64,000 nt of DNA from Choristoneura fumiferana. Taxonomy: Eukaryota; Arthropoda; Insecta; Lepidoptera; Tortricidae. A program made the position numbers and the translations under genes. The stretch is from positions 9,753,141 to 9,817,140 of the forward strand of contig NC_133490.1 of assembly GCF_025370935.1 (NCBI RefSeq), written 5' to 3'. Positions 51,335-62,150 of the stretch are shown here, one piece after another. Position 1 is the stretch's first letter; each line of letters opens with the position of its first letter. The notes below the pieces were generated by a model, which worked only from the letters and a program-made list of their open reading frames with translations, was not told the origin of the DNA and ran no database searches.

Positions 51335-51475
51335 AAAATATATACCTCGTTGAGTTTCTTGCCGGATTCTTCTCAGCAGAGGTTTTTCCGAACCGGTGGT
51401 AGATTTTTTTTGACATTCATAAGTGCTTGTTATAGCCTAAATTGAATAAAGATATTTTGACTTTGACTTTTATAA
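51335..51475 (+). repeat. LINE 3' end with (TTTGAC) tail
   Basis: TTTCTTGCCGGATTCTTCTC, CGAACCGGTGGTAGATTTTT, GACATTCATAAGTGCTTGTT and GAATAAAGATATTTTGACTT (AATAAA signal). Reference copy for the fragments at 2826-2960 and 45869-45940. Confidence 0.75.
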
Positions 51476-51949
51476 TAAATCGACCAAACGACAAAACGTA
51501 CATTGCGAGTTTGACAGTGTCAAAATGCAATTTTTCAGCGAAAGCCAAATATCAAATGTCAAGATTTAATTTGACAGGTGCTGACGAGGATGAAGTGACA
51601 TGGTATGTTTTTTTTTACCCGACAACTTTATATTTGCCTGCCAGCGGTGAGCTACGGTCTTTCTAACGGGCATTGACTGTATGAGATATATTTAGTTCTC
51701 GATTTTTTTGACTGAATCTTTTGTGTGGTTATTGCGATTTTTGTTTTAGTTTTTCTTTGATGCGCGTTGACAGCCGCCGCTGTTTTTAAATAGGTGTTAA
51801 ATGATGTCGAAATAACAGAACTATCGATTTAGATTTAGGGAAATAAATTTCTTATGGCTTTTTTCATGGAATATAGTAAGTTAGAATTTTAGTTTATTTT
51901 TACTTAAGCTTTATTTTAACTTGTATTTTTTTTTCATCGAAAATACAAA

Positions 51950-52180
51950 GTGAAATTTAGACTCTCGCTCCGAGTCGTTCTTGATGCAAAGGCTATCTAT
52001 CTATCGCCGTTCAACGCGGCAACGCGGTAAGCGTGTTGGGCACCTTTGCACCAGGAACGATTCGAGGCGATATAAAAATATTATTTAAGTTAGCTAGTAG
52101 ATTTATTATTTAGTAGTATTTAGCTCTTAGGTATATGATTGTATTTTCTATAAGTTTATATTCTTAAATAAATTTTCCAC
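51950..52180 (+). pseudogene. Non-LTR retrotransposon ORF C-terminus
   Basis: The frame KGYLSIAVQRGNAVSVLGTF then APGTIRGDIK and a stop matches the C-terminal motif of the inverted pair at 4.8-6.1 kb. A 3' UTR with AAATAAATTTTCC follows. Only about 40 codons remain. Confidence 0.65.
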
Positions 52181-52194
52181 CTTTAAGTGAAATA

Positions 52195-52350
52195 TAGATT
52201 CATAGAAAAACCAGAAAAATAAGACCAACGCTGGGAATCGAACCCAGGTCCTCCAGGGCCAGGTCGTAAAAGTAACAAATTTTTTGGAATTGAAATAAAA
52301 AATACAAAAATATCCCAAAAATCAATCTTAATTTTTTTTTATTTAGGTTT
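52195..52350 (-). mobile_element. SINE-C, head truncated
   Basis: Minus-strand GGTTCGATTCCCAGCGTTGG and TTTTTCTGGTTTTTCTATG. The tRNA-like part stops after the T arm (CTGGAGGACCTGG) and is joined to the 3' body. Confidence 0.65.
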
Positions 52351-52727
52351 AACTAACAAGTCTGTTTTATTAAGCTAGTAGCTTGGATTATTATTGGCAA
52401 CAAAAAGAGTTGCACTCCCTTTATGATTCCTTTGTTTAAACCATTAAATTGTCAAAATTTTAAAAAGTTCATGATTCAGGCCTCGTCGGTACCTTATAAT
52501 GTAAAGTCCAAAAAATTCTGCATAAAAAAATATACAAAAAAGATAGTATTGATTCATGGTCACTGTGGTGGTGGTGTAACTATCAGTTTAAAGGTTAAGC
52601 ACGTTTTACAGCTAAACTCAAGTTTTGTGTCCTAATTAAGCCTGTTATTACCAAATTAATTCTCTTGTATAATTTAAACTGGTTCCCCGCGTTAGAGACG
52701 AAACCTAGTGTGGGTGGGAATCCCTGG

Positions 52728-52847
52728 GCCCCATTTCAAGAAAGCTACAAGTTACAATTTACAACCAGTAATCTCTTTTCAACGCATACTGTTAAACAAA
52801 GACTACCGCTTGTAAATTGTAGCTTGTATAGCTTCGTGAAATGGGGC
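52728..52847. mobile_element. Foldback MITE (GCCCCATTTCA)
   Basis: GCCCCATTTCAAGAAAGCTA is mirrored by TAGCTTCGTGAAATGGGGC, continuing through ACAATTTACAA/TTGTAAATTGT. 120 bases. Confidence 0.8.
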
Positions 52848-53039
52848 ACTGGTAGTTCTTGTCAAGTGCAAAGGAACACGAGTACAAAGAAAATTTTTTA
52901 GTTAATTCTAATCTGGATAGTTAATTCAAAGAAAGTTTTGACTAAATGAATTGCTTATCAACGCCCAGTCCAAAGATTTGAATCAATTAAATTAATCAAT
53001 TAGTTAGATTATAATAATGAAAGATTAATCAATGTCTTT

Positions 53040-53472
53040 TTAGGGTTCCGTACCTCGAAAGGAAAAAACGGAACCCTTATAGGATCTCTTTGTTGTCCGT
53101 CCGTTCAGCCGTCTGTCAATACCCTTTTTCTCAGGAACCCGTGGAGGTATCAAGCTAAAATTTATATCAAATACTCAGGTCTACTGTCCTTTGGAGCTGT
53201 AAAAAAATCAAACTTCTAAGCCAACGCAATCAAAAGATACCGCCGTTTATGCCGCCAATTTCCGCAAATTTTCGAAACTCGCAAGGGAATCAAAACCTAC
53301 AGGGTAGGTACTTCCCGTGAACTCAGAATCTTGAAATTTGGTACGAAGGAACGTCCACAGATAAAGGTAAAATTGCGAAAACCGTAAATTTTTAGTTACA
53401 TCATATAATAAAAATATTTATACGGAATATTTATTCGGTGCGCGAGTCCGACTCGCACTTGGCCGGTTTTTT
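53040..53472 (+). repeat. Repeat G, complete
   Basis: TTAGGGTTCCGTACCTCGAA and CGGAACCCTTATAGGATCTC at the start, GCGCGAGTCCGACTCGCACT and TGGCCGGTTTTTTT at the end. No frame and no obvious TIR. Class uncertain. Confidence 0.7.
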
Positions 53473-53523
53473 TTTTCCTTTTGTCATAATGTGTTGGCTG
53501 AGTAAACATTAGTACATTGATAA

Positions 53524-54080
53524 CCAAGGGTGGAAAGTGACCCATTTCACCTGAGATATTTCTGGCGCTCGAACGAAGTGAGAGCGCCAATAGTTCGAGG
53601 GGAAATGGGTTATTTCACCCGAGTTAGACACTCTACTTTTCATTTCGACTGTGAGGAAAGTAAAATACTACAAGAAAAATGAGAATATTAATAAATGAAA
53701 TTTACTGATATACAACCTCCAACCTTTTCACACTGGCCACTTAATTGCCACGGCCGACTATAAAAAAAATCGAGTTGGTCACGACACAACCAAGGAGCTT
53801 ATATACAAAACTGGAGGTTGAACGCCGAACGAAGAAGTTTGACCTTTGTTACTTATTTATATATTCCATCTCTTTCTTAATCTAAGTAAAGAAAGAGATG
53901 GAATATATTCGTGACATAATAAACGTCAAATTTCTTGTTTCAAACGGATATATAAGCTCCTTGGTCACGACGTGTTCTAGATGGCCAGGCCGAAACGTGA
54001 AAAAAAGTGTCATTGACATATCTTCGACTCCGTGGCTAACCGTAAAAATTAAAAAAAAATACTTTCCACCCTAGAGATGA
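53524..54080. mobile_element. DNA-element-like unit with AGGGTGGAAAGT ends
   Basis: AGGGTGGAAAGT at the left, ACTTTCCACCCT at the right (54061-54072). Inside are a TGGCGCTC...GAGAGCGCCA hairpin (53562-53590) and a complete nested MITE. Confidence 0.6.
53790..53964. mobile_element. Nested palindromic MITE (CCAAGGAGCTTATATA)
   Basis: Perfect 16-base terminal inverted repeats. The centre (53859-53908) is a perfect 20-bp hairpin, ATATATTCCATCTCTTTCTT with a 10-base loop, so the element folds at both its ends and its middle. Confidence 0.85.
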
Positions 54081-54345
54081 AAACGCAATTTTCCACCCGG
54101 CTATCTATCCATGAAAATTAAACTTTCCGAACAGGAGAGATGAAAAATATTATTCGTACTCTGTTTTATTCTACAAATTTTACAAAGAGTGTTAGTAGAG
54201 CTTTAGTATATTAAACAAGGAAAATGAATGAATTTTACGATACGATACAGAATTCAACGAGGACAAAGACGCAGGCTTGAGCTAGTTAGCAGTGATTCAA
54301 CAGAACTAGCTTCATATTATCATGTTACCAGGTGTATTTGCAATC

Positions 54346-54410
54346 CCTACTAATATCCCTACTTCCCTACTATCCCTACTTCCCTACTATCCCTACTTCC
54401 CTACTAATAT
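54346..54410 (+). repeat. (TCCCTACT)n amplification of a Helitron 5' end
   Basis: CCCTACTAATAT, CCCTACTTCCCTACTAT and similar words are repeated about seven times and run directly into CTACTAATATTATAAATGCG, the Helitron 5' end. Confidence 0.8.
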
Positions 54411-54428
54411 TATAAATGCGAAAGTAAC

Positions 54429-54461
<33 letters not shown>

Positions 54462-54620
54462 TACCCTTTCACGTCGAAACCACTGAACCGATTTTGATGA
54501 AATTTGGTATATAGGTAGTTTGAACCCCAAGGATCAACATAGGATATCTTTTATTCTGGTAGAGGGCGCCGCCGCGCGATAACCTAGATCCGCGCAGACG
54601 TAGTCGCGGGCATAAGCTAG
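54401..54620 (+). mobile_element. Helitron-like element with (CTGT)n
   Basis: CTACTAATATTATAAATGCG start, a (TCTG)n tract at 54425-54462, CACGTCGAAACCACTGAACC, a terminal hairpin CCGCGCAGACGTAGTCGCGG and CATAAGCTAG. Confidence 0.75.
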
Positions 54621-56130
54621 GTAGTTCCTAATAAATATCTGGTTTAAAAGCCATTGTAGCAATACTCGTAGCTAATCACAAGACATACGGAAAAATATGG
54701 CCTCATTTTAACACAAAATTAAACCTGCTTACCAGAAAAAACTTTCTGGTGTTACATAGAATATGACTGCTCGAAATGCAAAAAAAAACAAAGGATGAAA
54801 TTGAGTTAGAATCTCAAATTATCAAGTTGAACACACACCAAATTAGCTCCCGTTAAAGACCTCATAAATAGGTTAGCGGATTTTGTTTGATCTGTCATTT
54901 AATACGCATGGAACTAATCTACAAACAATTGACGTTACCATTGTGATTTTACGACGATAAGACCTAGACGATAAAAACCTTCGTAAGAAATAAAAACACT
55001 ATCAACTTTTTGATTCACTTTGTAAGAGCTATCAACACAAATGCCAAAGGTATCGTAAAACGACAACCTTAATCGGCCATCAACCAATCGAGCATCAAGT
55101 TACACACGATCAAAAAATCGACAGGATCACATTTGCAAACTTCATTTAGAAAAGTTCCAAATTTAAAAACTTACCGCGCACTAAATCACAACACCACAGA
55201 GCACAGATATAACTTTTTTTCGGGACCCGGATACCAACTGATCCGCCAACGTCTACGCGTTCCTACTTGTAGTATAGGTTTAAAATATCATATCAGACGG
55301 TGGTACCAACACCCCGAACGTTGGCCCAATCTATTAATACATCGTCTTGCATCGTTATATGAAAATTCTGCGTTTACAGGCTTATGACAGGATTACTGTT
55401 TTATAGCCGGCTTTACTTGACTTTGGCTGTAAAAAAAGTAAATCGTAGCATGCCAGAGTTCAAATGGTTTTATTTTTTAAATCCTGATTTAAAGAAAAGA
55501 AACTAGGTATGGATCATTCTAGATTCTAGCAGAGCTCTGTGTAAAGGCAGCGTTGAGGAACATTTTTTTTAGATAAACTTAAAGTATTTTTTTTACTTAT
55601 TTTTTTTATTTATTTTCGAAAGACGTTAGAATTAATAATAATTTTCGTAGACTACAGTGACAAAAAATATTGAAAATATTGATTTTGCAGGAGAGATGCA
55701 TTATTGAAAATAGAACCGCGAATATCTAAGCGAAGCCAGCTGCCTTGGTAATAAGGTACGACTGTATCCATTATTTTTATAATCTTACACTAAGATCATC
55801 AATTCTGCAATTGATTGCCAAATTCAGTTATCTAAATAATGTATACTCATACGGCTACGAAATATGGATATGGTATTTCGGAAATACACTTTCGACGGGT
55901 TGATTTACAGCTTGGAAAGATCATAAACTTGTTTGACATTAATATTAAAAAAAAAATCTACACGTTCATGAATAAACATTGGGGACAGACAGATTAATAG
56001 ACAGACGGGCAGCGAAAAGATTAAGGGTTCCAGTGTTTGACGATTGGAAGTAGGTACTCGTACAACATTAGCACGCTGAGGTAGCAATGGGCCGGCTATA
56101 TAACCCGAAGAACCGCTAACCGTTGGGGTA
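54621..56130. other. Unassigned AT-rich sequence
   Basis: A plus frame near 55133-55387 (RHYRALNHNTTEHR-like composition, TYRALNHNTTEHRYNFF) has no splice borders and no recognised domain. GACAGACAGATTAATAGACA and GGGTTCCAGTG near 55983-56040 are a repeat G scrap. Confidence 0.35.
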
Positions 56131-56133
56131 GAC

Positions 56134-56310
56134 GAGTTCTTGAGTGGAGACCACGGATCGGCAAACGTAGGACGTCCTTAGACTCGGTGGAGCGATTATC
56201 TTCGCAGGGCGGCTGGCAAGAGCTGGATGAGAGTGGCCGAGGATCGTGCTCAGTGGCGTGCCATGGGAGAGGCTATGTCCAGCAGTGGACGAACATAGGC
56301 TGATGATGAT
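56134..56310 (+). pseudogene. RTE-type LINE C-terminus, decayed
   Basis: VLEWRPRIGKRRTS, then out of frame through the DDL...W region, ending GYVQQWTNIG stop and (ATG)n. Rearranged internally relative to the copy at 15948-16165. Confidence 0.65.
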
Positions 56311-56468
56311 GATTACTCGTACAACCAGAATATTAAGATCGAGCACGAGACTTATCGGTTTCCATCGTACCTATTCCTGAAAAAAAAACTGATCTCTTGT
56401 TTTGAATTCCGACCCACATTAGTAAATTAGTTTATGGCAATAGATATCTATGTTCATTTATTATTTAA

Positions 56469-56684
56469 CTAGCTGTTGCCCGCGACTGCGACCGCGTAGT
56501 ATTCTTTTATCGCTATTCAGCGGGAACTATGAAATATTCCAGAACAAAATCTAACCTCTGTTCTTCCCCGGGACTAAAACTATCTGTATACCGAATTTCA
56601 TCTAAATTGGTACAATGGTTTAGACGTGATGAGTAACAAAGATCCAAACATCTTCACAAACTTCCACATTTATAATATTATTAA
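56469..56684 (-). mobile_element. Helitron-like element, subfamily 2
   Basis: Minus-strand 3' end GTCGCGGGCAACAGCTAG|T and 5' end AATATTATAAATGTGGAAGT. The extreme 5' TC is lost next to SINE-B. Confidence 0.75.
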
Positions 56685-56693
56685 AAATATTAC

Positions 56694-56960
56694 GACCGGA
56701 TGGCTAAGTGGTTAGAGAACCTGACTACGAAGCTTGAGGTCCCGGGTTCGAATCCCGGCCGGTGCAGATATTAGTATGAATAATACGAATGTTTGTTCTC
56801 GGGTCTTGGATGTTTAATATGTATTTAAGTATGTATTTATCTATATAAGTATGTTTATCCGTTGCCTAGTGTCCATAGTACAAGCTTTGCTTAGTTTGGG
56901 ACTAGGTCAATTGGTGTCAAGTGTCCAATGATATTTATTTATTTATTTTATTTATTATAA
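56694..56960 (+). mobile_element. SINE-B, full length
   Basis: Head with consensus box A TGGCTAAGTGG and box B GGTTCGAATCC and a T arm CCGGG/CCCGG. The acceptor ends do not pair as a tRNA should (only offset ACCGG/CCGGT). The body TATTTAAGTATGTATTTATC and GGGACTAGGTCAATTGG and a (TTTA)n tail follow. An intact internal pol III promoter, so it could be transcribed. Confidence 0.85.
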
Positions 56961-56987
56961 ATTATAATTATTATTATAATATTCTCT

Positions 56988-57275
56988 CAAAGGTCTATGG
57001 AGAGGGCTATGCTCGAGGTTTCTCTGCGGGATAGAATCAGAAATGATGATATTCGCAGTAGAACTAAGGTTACCGACATAGCCCGAAGAATTGCGAAACT
57101 GAAGTGGCAGTGGGCGGGGCACATTGCTCGCAGGACTGATGGCCGATGGGGTCAGAAGGTTCTCTAATGGCGCGGGATCGCGGTGGGTGCGAAAAGCACA
57201 AGACCGGTCTGAGTGGAGAGCCTTGGGGGAGGCCTATGTCCAGCAGTGGACGTCTTTCGGCTGAGATGATGATTA
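56988..57275 (+). pseudogene. RTE-type LINE 3' end, best-preserved coding
   Basis: Reads QRSMERAMLEVSLRDRIRND, DIRSRTKVTDIARRIAKLKW, QWAGHIARRTDGRWGQKVL then a stop. An internal deletion of the EWRP...DDLVR part follows, then in another frame GSRWVRKAQDRSEWRALGEA and YVQQWTSFG stop plus (ATG)n. The AGHIARR(T/D)DGRW motif is characteristic of the post-RT region of RTE-type ORFs. No catalytic RT motifs remain. Confidence 0.85.
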
Positions 57276-57604
57276 TAATATTATAAGTAGGAAGTAGGAT
57301 GGTCCTCGGGTAAGCTTTGATAATTCGTGGCTAGGTTATGATTTTTTTTAGGCACGGAGCTTTAAGCCAAACGCCTCAGGTGAGTGTAACTATAATCTAA
57401 ACGAAGTAAATCCCGTAAATCACCGGCTCCCATTCCCCGGAATAAAACGAGTACCAGTTTATTTACTTTACATCTCGACGTGTTCACATAATATATTGGA
57501 GCCTTTGAACTGAGTTACGAGGGCGTTACCGATTTAACGGCTAGTTAGGATCCAATTATTTGCGATGTTTATGCACCCTGTTTACAACTGACCTTATGGT
57601 TTTT

Positions 57605-57885
57605 CAATTTATTTTATTTTTTTATTCTACGGGTGGGTCTCCTGATGGTAAGAGATCACCACAGCCCATAAACATCTGCAACACCAGGGGTATTGCAGAT
57701 GCGTTGCCAACCTAGAGGCCTAAGATGGGATACCTCAAGTGCCAGTAATTTCACCGGCTGTCTTACTCTCCACGCCGAAACACAACAGTGCAAGCACTGC
57801 TGCTTCACGGCAGGATTAGCGAGCAAAATGGTGGTAGCAAACCGGTCGGACCTTGCACAAGGTCCTACCACCTGCAAATCACCAA
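57605..57885 (-). mobile_element. Retroposon, inverted copy of 36880-37172
   Basis: GGGTCTCCTGATGGTAAGAG through AACCTAGAGGCCTAAGATGG to CCTTGCACAAGGTCCTACCA. Nearly full length with an A tail on the minus strand. Frames on both strands are incidental. Confidence 0.75.
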
Positions 57886-57934
57886 TTCAATCATCAATTA
57901 TTTGTTTTTTATTAAGTAACATCTACATGTATAA

Positions 57935-58035
57935 AAACAGGCCAAGTGAAGGGTTCCGTACCATTGCCTATACAACATTAGCCATTAGCAAAAAAACGGC
58001 AAAAAAATCAAGTTTGTTGTATGGGAGCCCCCCTT
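57935..58035 (+). repeat. Repeat G-related fragment
   Basis: GGCCAAGTGAAGGGTTCCGT, CATTAGCCATTAGCAAAAAA and TTGTATGGGAGCCCCCCTTA. Confidence 0.45.
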
Positions 58036-58062
58036 AAATATTTATTTTAATTGAATTTAATT

Positions 58063-58344
58063 ATTATTATTAATTATGGCAAATATGCGTTACGGGGCAA
58101 TGTATGTCTGTGTTTTGAGACAGTTTTGTCTTTCGGAAACCTTTGTCCTCCCTTTTTTCCGAAAAAAACGAGACTACGCAACACTGTGGCATGCTCGATT
58201 TTTTTATGGTACGGTTTTAAGGTATTAAATATGATTTAAATGATTTTTTTTATGCCCGTAATAACAAACTAACCACTATGTACTTCAGGCAGGACTTGTC
58301 TACAGTGGCGCCAACTGGTGAGCGCAAAAGTGGTAGCCCTCATT
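58063..58344 (+). mobile_element. MITE family M, copy 2 (left end missing)
   Basis: Matches copy 1 from TTAATTATGGCAAATATGCG to TAGCCCTCATT, with a changed right third (GTGGCGCCAACTGGTGAGCG). The left AATGAGGGC end and about 150 bases are lost. Confidence 0.75.
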
Positions 58345-58374
58345 GCGCACGCATTCTTGACTTGTTCGTAATTT

Positions 58375-58500
58375 ATGCGGGGCATTTGAATTTACGATGA
58401 AGGAAAACATGTGAGCAAACTTGCATATGTACCTGCGAAGAAATTCAAGGTGTGTGTGAAGTCCAATCCGCATTGGGTACGCGTGGACACTACGGAGGTC
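58375..58500 (+). repeat. SINE-A middle fragment
   Basis: GATGAAGGAAAACATGTGAG, CCTGCGAAGAAATTCAAGG and GTGTGTGAAGTCCAATCCGC, with neither head nor tail. Confidence 0.7.
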
Positions 58501-58744
58501 TGTTTTGTAGACGTGTTTTATGGCTGTAAGCGCCAGGAAGCGCTTCAGTAAACGCAGTGGACTTTTTAATTTTTTAGCTACTTGTTTCACCATCAGAGAC
58601 GTTAGTTAACCCGTTAACATTCGAGATGTATCACTAACAGTCAAGTGACTGACCCACCAGAACTTCATCATACCTAGTAAGTATCATAGTGATTTTCCTT
58701 TTCAGGCAAAAAAAAATCTGTGAAAAGGTTCCACGCTGGATCAC

Positions 58745-59171
58745 AATGAGGGCTATCGTTTTTTGTCACAGTAGATGGCGCACTGTTGCGTGAGGGTTTT
58801 AAGTGTGGCTTTCAAAGTCTGTTTTTACGGGTGTGAAAACAAAGTTTAGATTAAAATCATATTTAATACACCTTAAAACCGTACCATAAAAATATCGAGC
58901 ATGCCACAGTGTTGCATAGTCCCCGTTTTGTTCACAAAAAAGGGAGGACAAAGGTTTCCGAAAGACAAAACTGTCTCAAAACACAGACATTCATTGCCCC
59001 GGAATGCATATTTGCCATAATTAATTTCAGATATTGCAAAATATTCACAAAATTATTCTAATTTCAAATAAATCCGCGTAGCTCACCCAAAAACTATGAG
59101 ATTTGACATTTCGGAGACCTCACGCTACACTAGCGCCTCTAGTGGCGAATTCATACGCGATAGCCCTCATT
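58745..59171 (-). mobile_element. MITE family M, copy 3 (complete, inverted)
   Basis: AATGAGGGCTATCG at one end, GATAGCCCTCATT at the other. It is the reverse complement of copy 1 almost base for base, 33 kb away in the same proposed intron system. Confidence 0.85.
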
Positions 59172-60455
59172 AATTTTGTTCGACAGTATTTGTAATAGTA
59201 AAAGCTGTTTGAACTACTACTTAGTAAGTCTGATTCGTGTATTCACAGTTAAGTACAGAGGATCTTAGAAAAAAAAGAAAATTACCTTCAGTATCATTAT
59301 AATATTTATAATGCACTGAAATTAAATAAAAAATTCAAATCAAAGTTCTAGTTAACAGGAAGGTGGTGTGCCCTCATTTAATTTCTGCTCTTTGTTTTTG
59401 TACACGCCAAATCCAAATCTGCGAGTACGTTTGGTGTTGCCAGGCTAAAAATTGCTGTTTGGAATGTTGCGTGTTTTGTTAGTACTGAGAGTTTGAACTG
59501 TTTGTTTTGTTTCGAACACGAAACAATAGCTAAGTGATGGTGGCCAGTTGGAATCAAGGTCGGAAGAAAAATGGATTCGATTTTTAAAATCCATTAGTCT
59601 GTGGAATTGGTGTCAGAATTATTTGGACACGTTTTGACAGTTGAATCAAAAAAAATTTTGTAACAATATTTTATATGAATCAGCCGGCTCGGCAAGGTAT
59701 ATTTATTAAACGAATCATTCAATAAGCAAAAATATCTCTATTAAAGTTGAGGTTATGATAAGATAAATCAACAAATACCTACATAAATAAACTTTAAAAA
59801 ACTTCCGAACGGAAAGTACACTCTCCCAAACAAAAATGAACTAATGATACAACATTGTAAGAGCTACATTAGAGAACATACCCCATAATTCATTCACGGT
59901 GTACGCGCAAGCGCATGCGAAAAGGTTGGCATGAAAATGCCATTAATAACTAACGGTACAAGTTTAAATACTTCGTACCTTATGACGCTATATTTGGTCT
60001 AGGTACTACTTTTAAAAAAGAAGCTCTAACTTTTTTGAGACTTCAGGTGTATTTTTATTTAGAATAATAGTTTTACTCGATGGAAACATAGGAAGTTCGT
60101 AATAAAAATACCCTTATTCTTAACGATAAATTTGTTAAAATGCCCTAAAATCAATTGTCCTTATTTCTCAGAATTTGTATTTGTAGAAAGGGTACAACAT
60201 GTTAGTTAACATAGTTGTTAAGTTAATGAATAAAATACTCACATCTCGCACTTTAAAATTAAACTGGAACAATTCGAAATATTCACATTTCCTAAATAAA
60301 CTTTAGATAAAACACAATCTGTCTGGATTTAAAAATGAGAAAATGATTCTATTTCCCCTTGAAGCAGTGATAAAATCAAACTTCTAAGTACCTACAGATA
60401 ACCATTGGGCACAGAATAAATAATAATACATTGGGGGAGAAAAGTCCTAAGGGAT
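59172..60455. other. Unassigned AT-rich sequence
   Basis: No gene or delimited repeat recognised. Confidence 0.35.
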
Positions 60456-60457
60456 CC

Positions 60458-60628
60458 TACAGATGGACTGCATTCCAACTGCAACGTAAAACTGCCAACT
60501 GCCGACGTCCATACATTTGTCATTTCAGTTCCATAGCAGTCAGCACAACTGCAAACTGGCTGCGATTGAATGTAAAGGCAGTCAGCAGTTGTGCGGTTAC
60601 GTTGCGGTTGAAATGCAGTCAGTCTGTA
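60458..60628. mobile_element. MITE (TACAGATGGACTGCATTCCA)
   Basis: TACAGATGGACTGCATTCCA is mirrored by TTGAAATGCAGTCAGTCTGTA at the right end. Repeated (A)ACTGC words throughout make the whole unit fold. Confidence 0.75.
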
Positions 60629-60654
60629 CATGCCCTAAGTGGCGATCATGAACC

Positions 60655-60905
60655 GTAAGACAAAGCGTTGGCAGGCCTCCCACTGGACTGACGACATCGT
60701 GAGAGTTGCAGGCAAACCGTTGCAAGTGGAGATTTTTTATTCAAATGGGGAGACCTTTGTCTTGCCGTTCGCTATCTTTAAGTTTTCCTTTCCTGTTTAG
60801 GTTAGCTTGAAAAGATCCCTTTTAGGGATAAGTTCGCCTTTGTACTCTTTTGTTTTGTGTTATTTTTGTATTATTTTTGTGTTTTATGTACAATAAAGTA
60901 TTTAC
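60655..60905 (+). repeat. RTE scrap joined to a LINE 3' UTR
   Basis: AGGCCTCCCACTGGACTGAC, GACATCGTGAGAGTTGCAGG (reads WTDDIVRVAG), then AAAAGATCCCTTTTAGGGAT, AAGTTCGCCTTTGTACTC and TGTACAATAAAGTATTTACA with an AATAAA signal. The centre contains AGATCCCTTTTAGGGAT, a short palindrome. Confidence 0.6.
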
Positions 60906-60990
60906 ATACATTTGTTCAGCAGGATTATGATTTGACTCATATGACCTTATCATGTTTTCACTTTCGAACATCTATTTTCAAACGAAACTG

Positions 60991-61116
60991 CAGGGCTACT
61001 ACGAAACTCGAAAACTCGAAGTTCGTGTCGTGCGGTCCTCTGACACTTATACTATTTAATACGAGAGCGAGAGGGACGTACGATACGAATTCGAGTTTCG
61101 GGTTTTAGTAGCCCTG
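60991..61116. mobile_element. MITE (CAGGGCTACTACGAAACTCG)
   Basis: CAGGGCTACTACGAAACTCG is mirrored by CGAGTTTCGGGTTTTAGTAG and CCCTG; the interior TACTATTTAATACGAGAGCG is shared with 24194-24322. Best copy of the family. Confidence 0.8.
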
Positions 61117-61415
61117 CTGACCTAATAATGGCGGAAAATTGCTTGACACCACTCCTCTGCGTGAATGAAATAATTAGTTGGTACCTAAATATAAAATAAT
61201 TGCGAACTGGCGACCCGCCAACTTACAATGTAGCCGTGTTCTCTGGACAAGTGGAAACAGTTAGTTCTCCATTTAACAGGATAAGTGTTCTTCGACTGGC
61301 CAGCGAAACTGCACGCATTGTTTACGAACTTTAATCTGGTATCATTTTAGAGATTTCAAAATTGTCTAGAATGACAATTCTAGCCCGGCTTACATAATTT
61401 TTGATACTTCTGCTG

Positions 61416-61515
61416 NNNNNNNNNNNNNNNNNNNNNNNNNNNNNNNNNNNNNNNNNNNNNNNNNNNNNNNNNNNNNNNNNNNNNNNNNNNNNNNNNNNNN
61501 NNNNNNNNNNNNNNN
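61416..61515. other. Assembly gap (100 N)
   Basis: Exactly 100 N, a common placeholder for a gap of unknown length. Confidence 0.99.
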
Positions 61516-61689
61516 AACTGCCTAATCAATTTGGTAGAAGTTCGAAAATGGGACTAATTTTAGTCTATCCGATTTTTTAAACACTTGCATCAATGTGTAA
61601 AATAGTCCAGTGTTTAGTACATGTCTCGTTACTGTATCCGTAAATTCGTCCATTTACACAATTTGATAGCAGCTACTATTTTAATTTTG

Positions 61690-61900
61690 TCCCCACATTC
61701 TGGTAAATGAGCCCTTCGTGCGTCCGCAGTCAGTGCCGTACGCTAGCTAATTAGCCAGCCACAAGATAAATGTCAGCAATCACGAACGCCGCCTTCGCTA
61801 CCCTTCCGCCGGGCACCCTGTATACAGCCTACGAACAATGCTACACATTCTCACTGTGCTTTTGGCTGCAATTGTGTGGTTATGGGAATGTGAACATGGG
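61690..61900. other. Unique, more GC-rich non-coding stretch
   Basis: GCTAGCTAATTAGCCAGCC and CACAAGATAAATGTCAGC include homeodomain-type TAATTA and GATA-type words. No open frame. Possible regulatory DNA in the host intron, by composition only. Confidence 0.25.
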
Positions 61901-62019
61901 TTGAGATTATTTTTGGCATATTAGATGAATACAGAAAACCATACTATACAGGATTAGTACATCCTTCAAATTATAGAGTCGCAGTACTCAAAATATCATC
62001 ACAGGCAGTCCATTTACAA

Positions 62020-62150
62020 TACAACAATACAATACAATTACTCTTTATTGTACACCAGAAATAGTAAGCGATACAGAAAACAGGTACACAGAGAAAATTA
62101 CAAGGTAAGCAATAGGCTGTTTCTTAATTTATTTATTTAAGAAACAGTAA
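62020..62150 (-). repeat. LINE 3' end, minus
   Basis: TTACTCTTTATTGTACACCA is the reverse complement of a TGGTGTACAATAAAGAGTAA terminus, preceded by (ACAAT)n on plus. Confidence 0.6.

Noticed and set aside
55133..55387. 84-codon plus-strand frame
   Set aside because: No splice borders, no family resemblance and no codon bias that separates it from the flanks.
56694..56765. tRNA gene with consensus A and B boxes
   Set aside because: The acceptor stem pairs only when shifted by one base, and the block is followed by the SINE-B body found elsewhere in the window.
57693..58037. 114-codon plus-strand frame
   Set aside because: Lies over the inverted copy of the same retroposon and a repeat G scrap.
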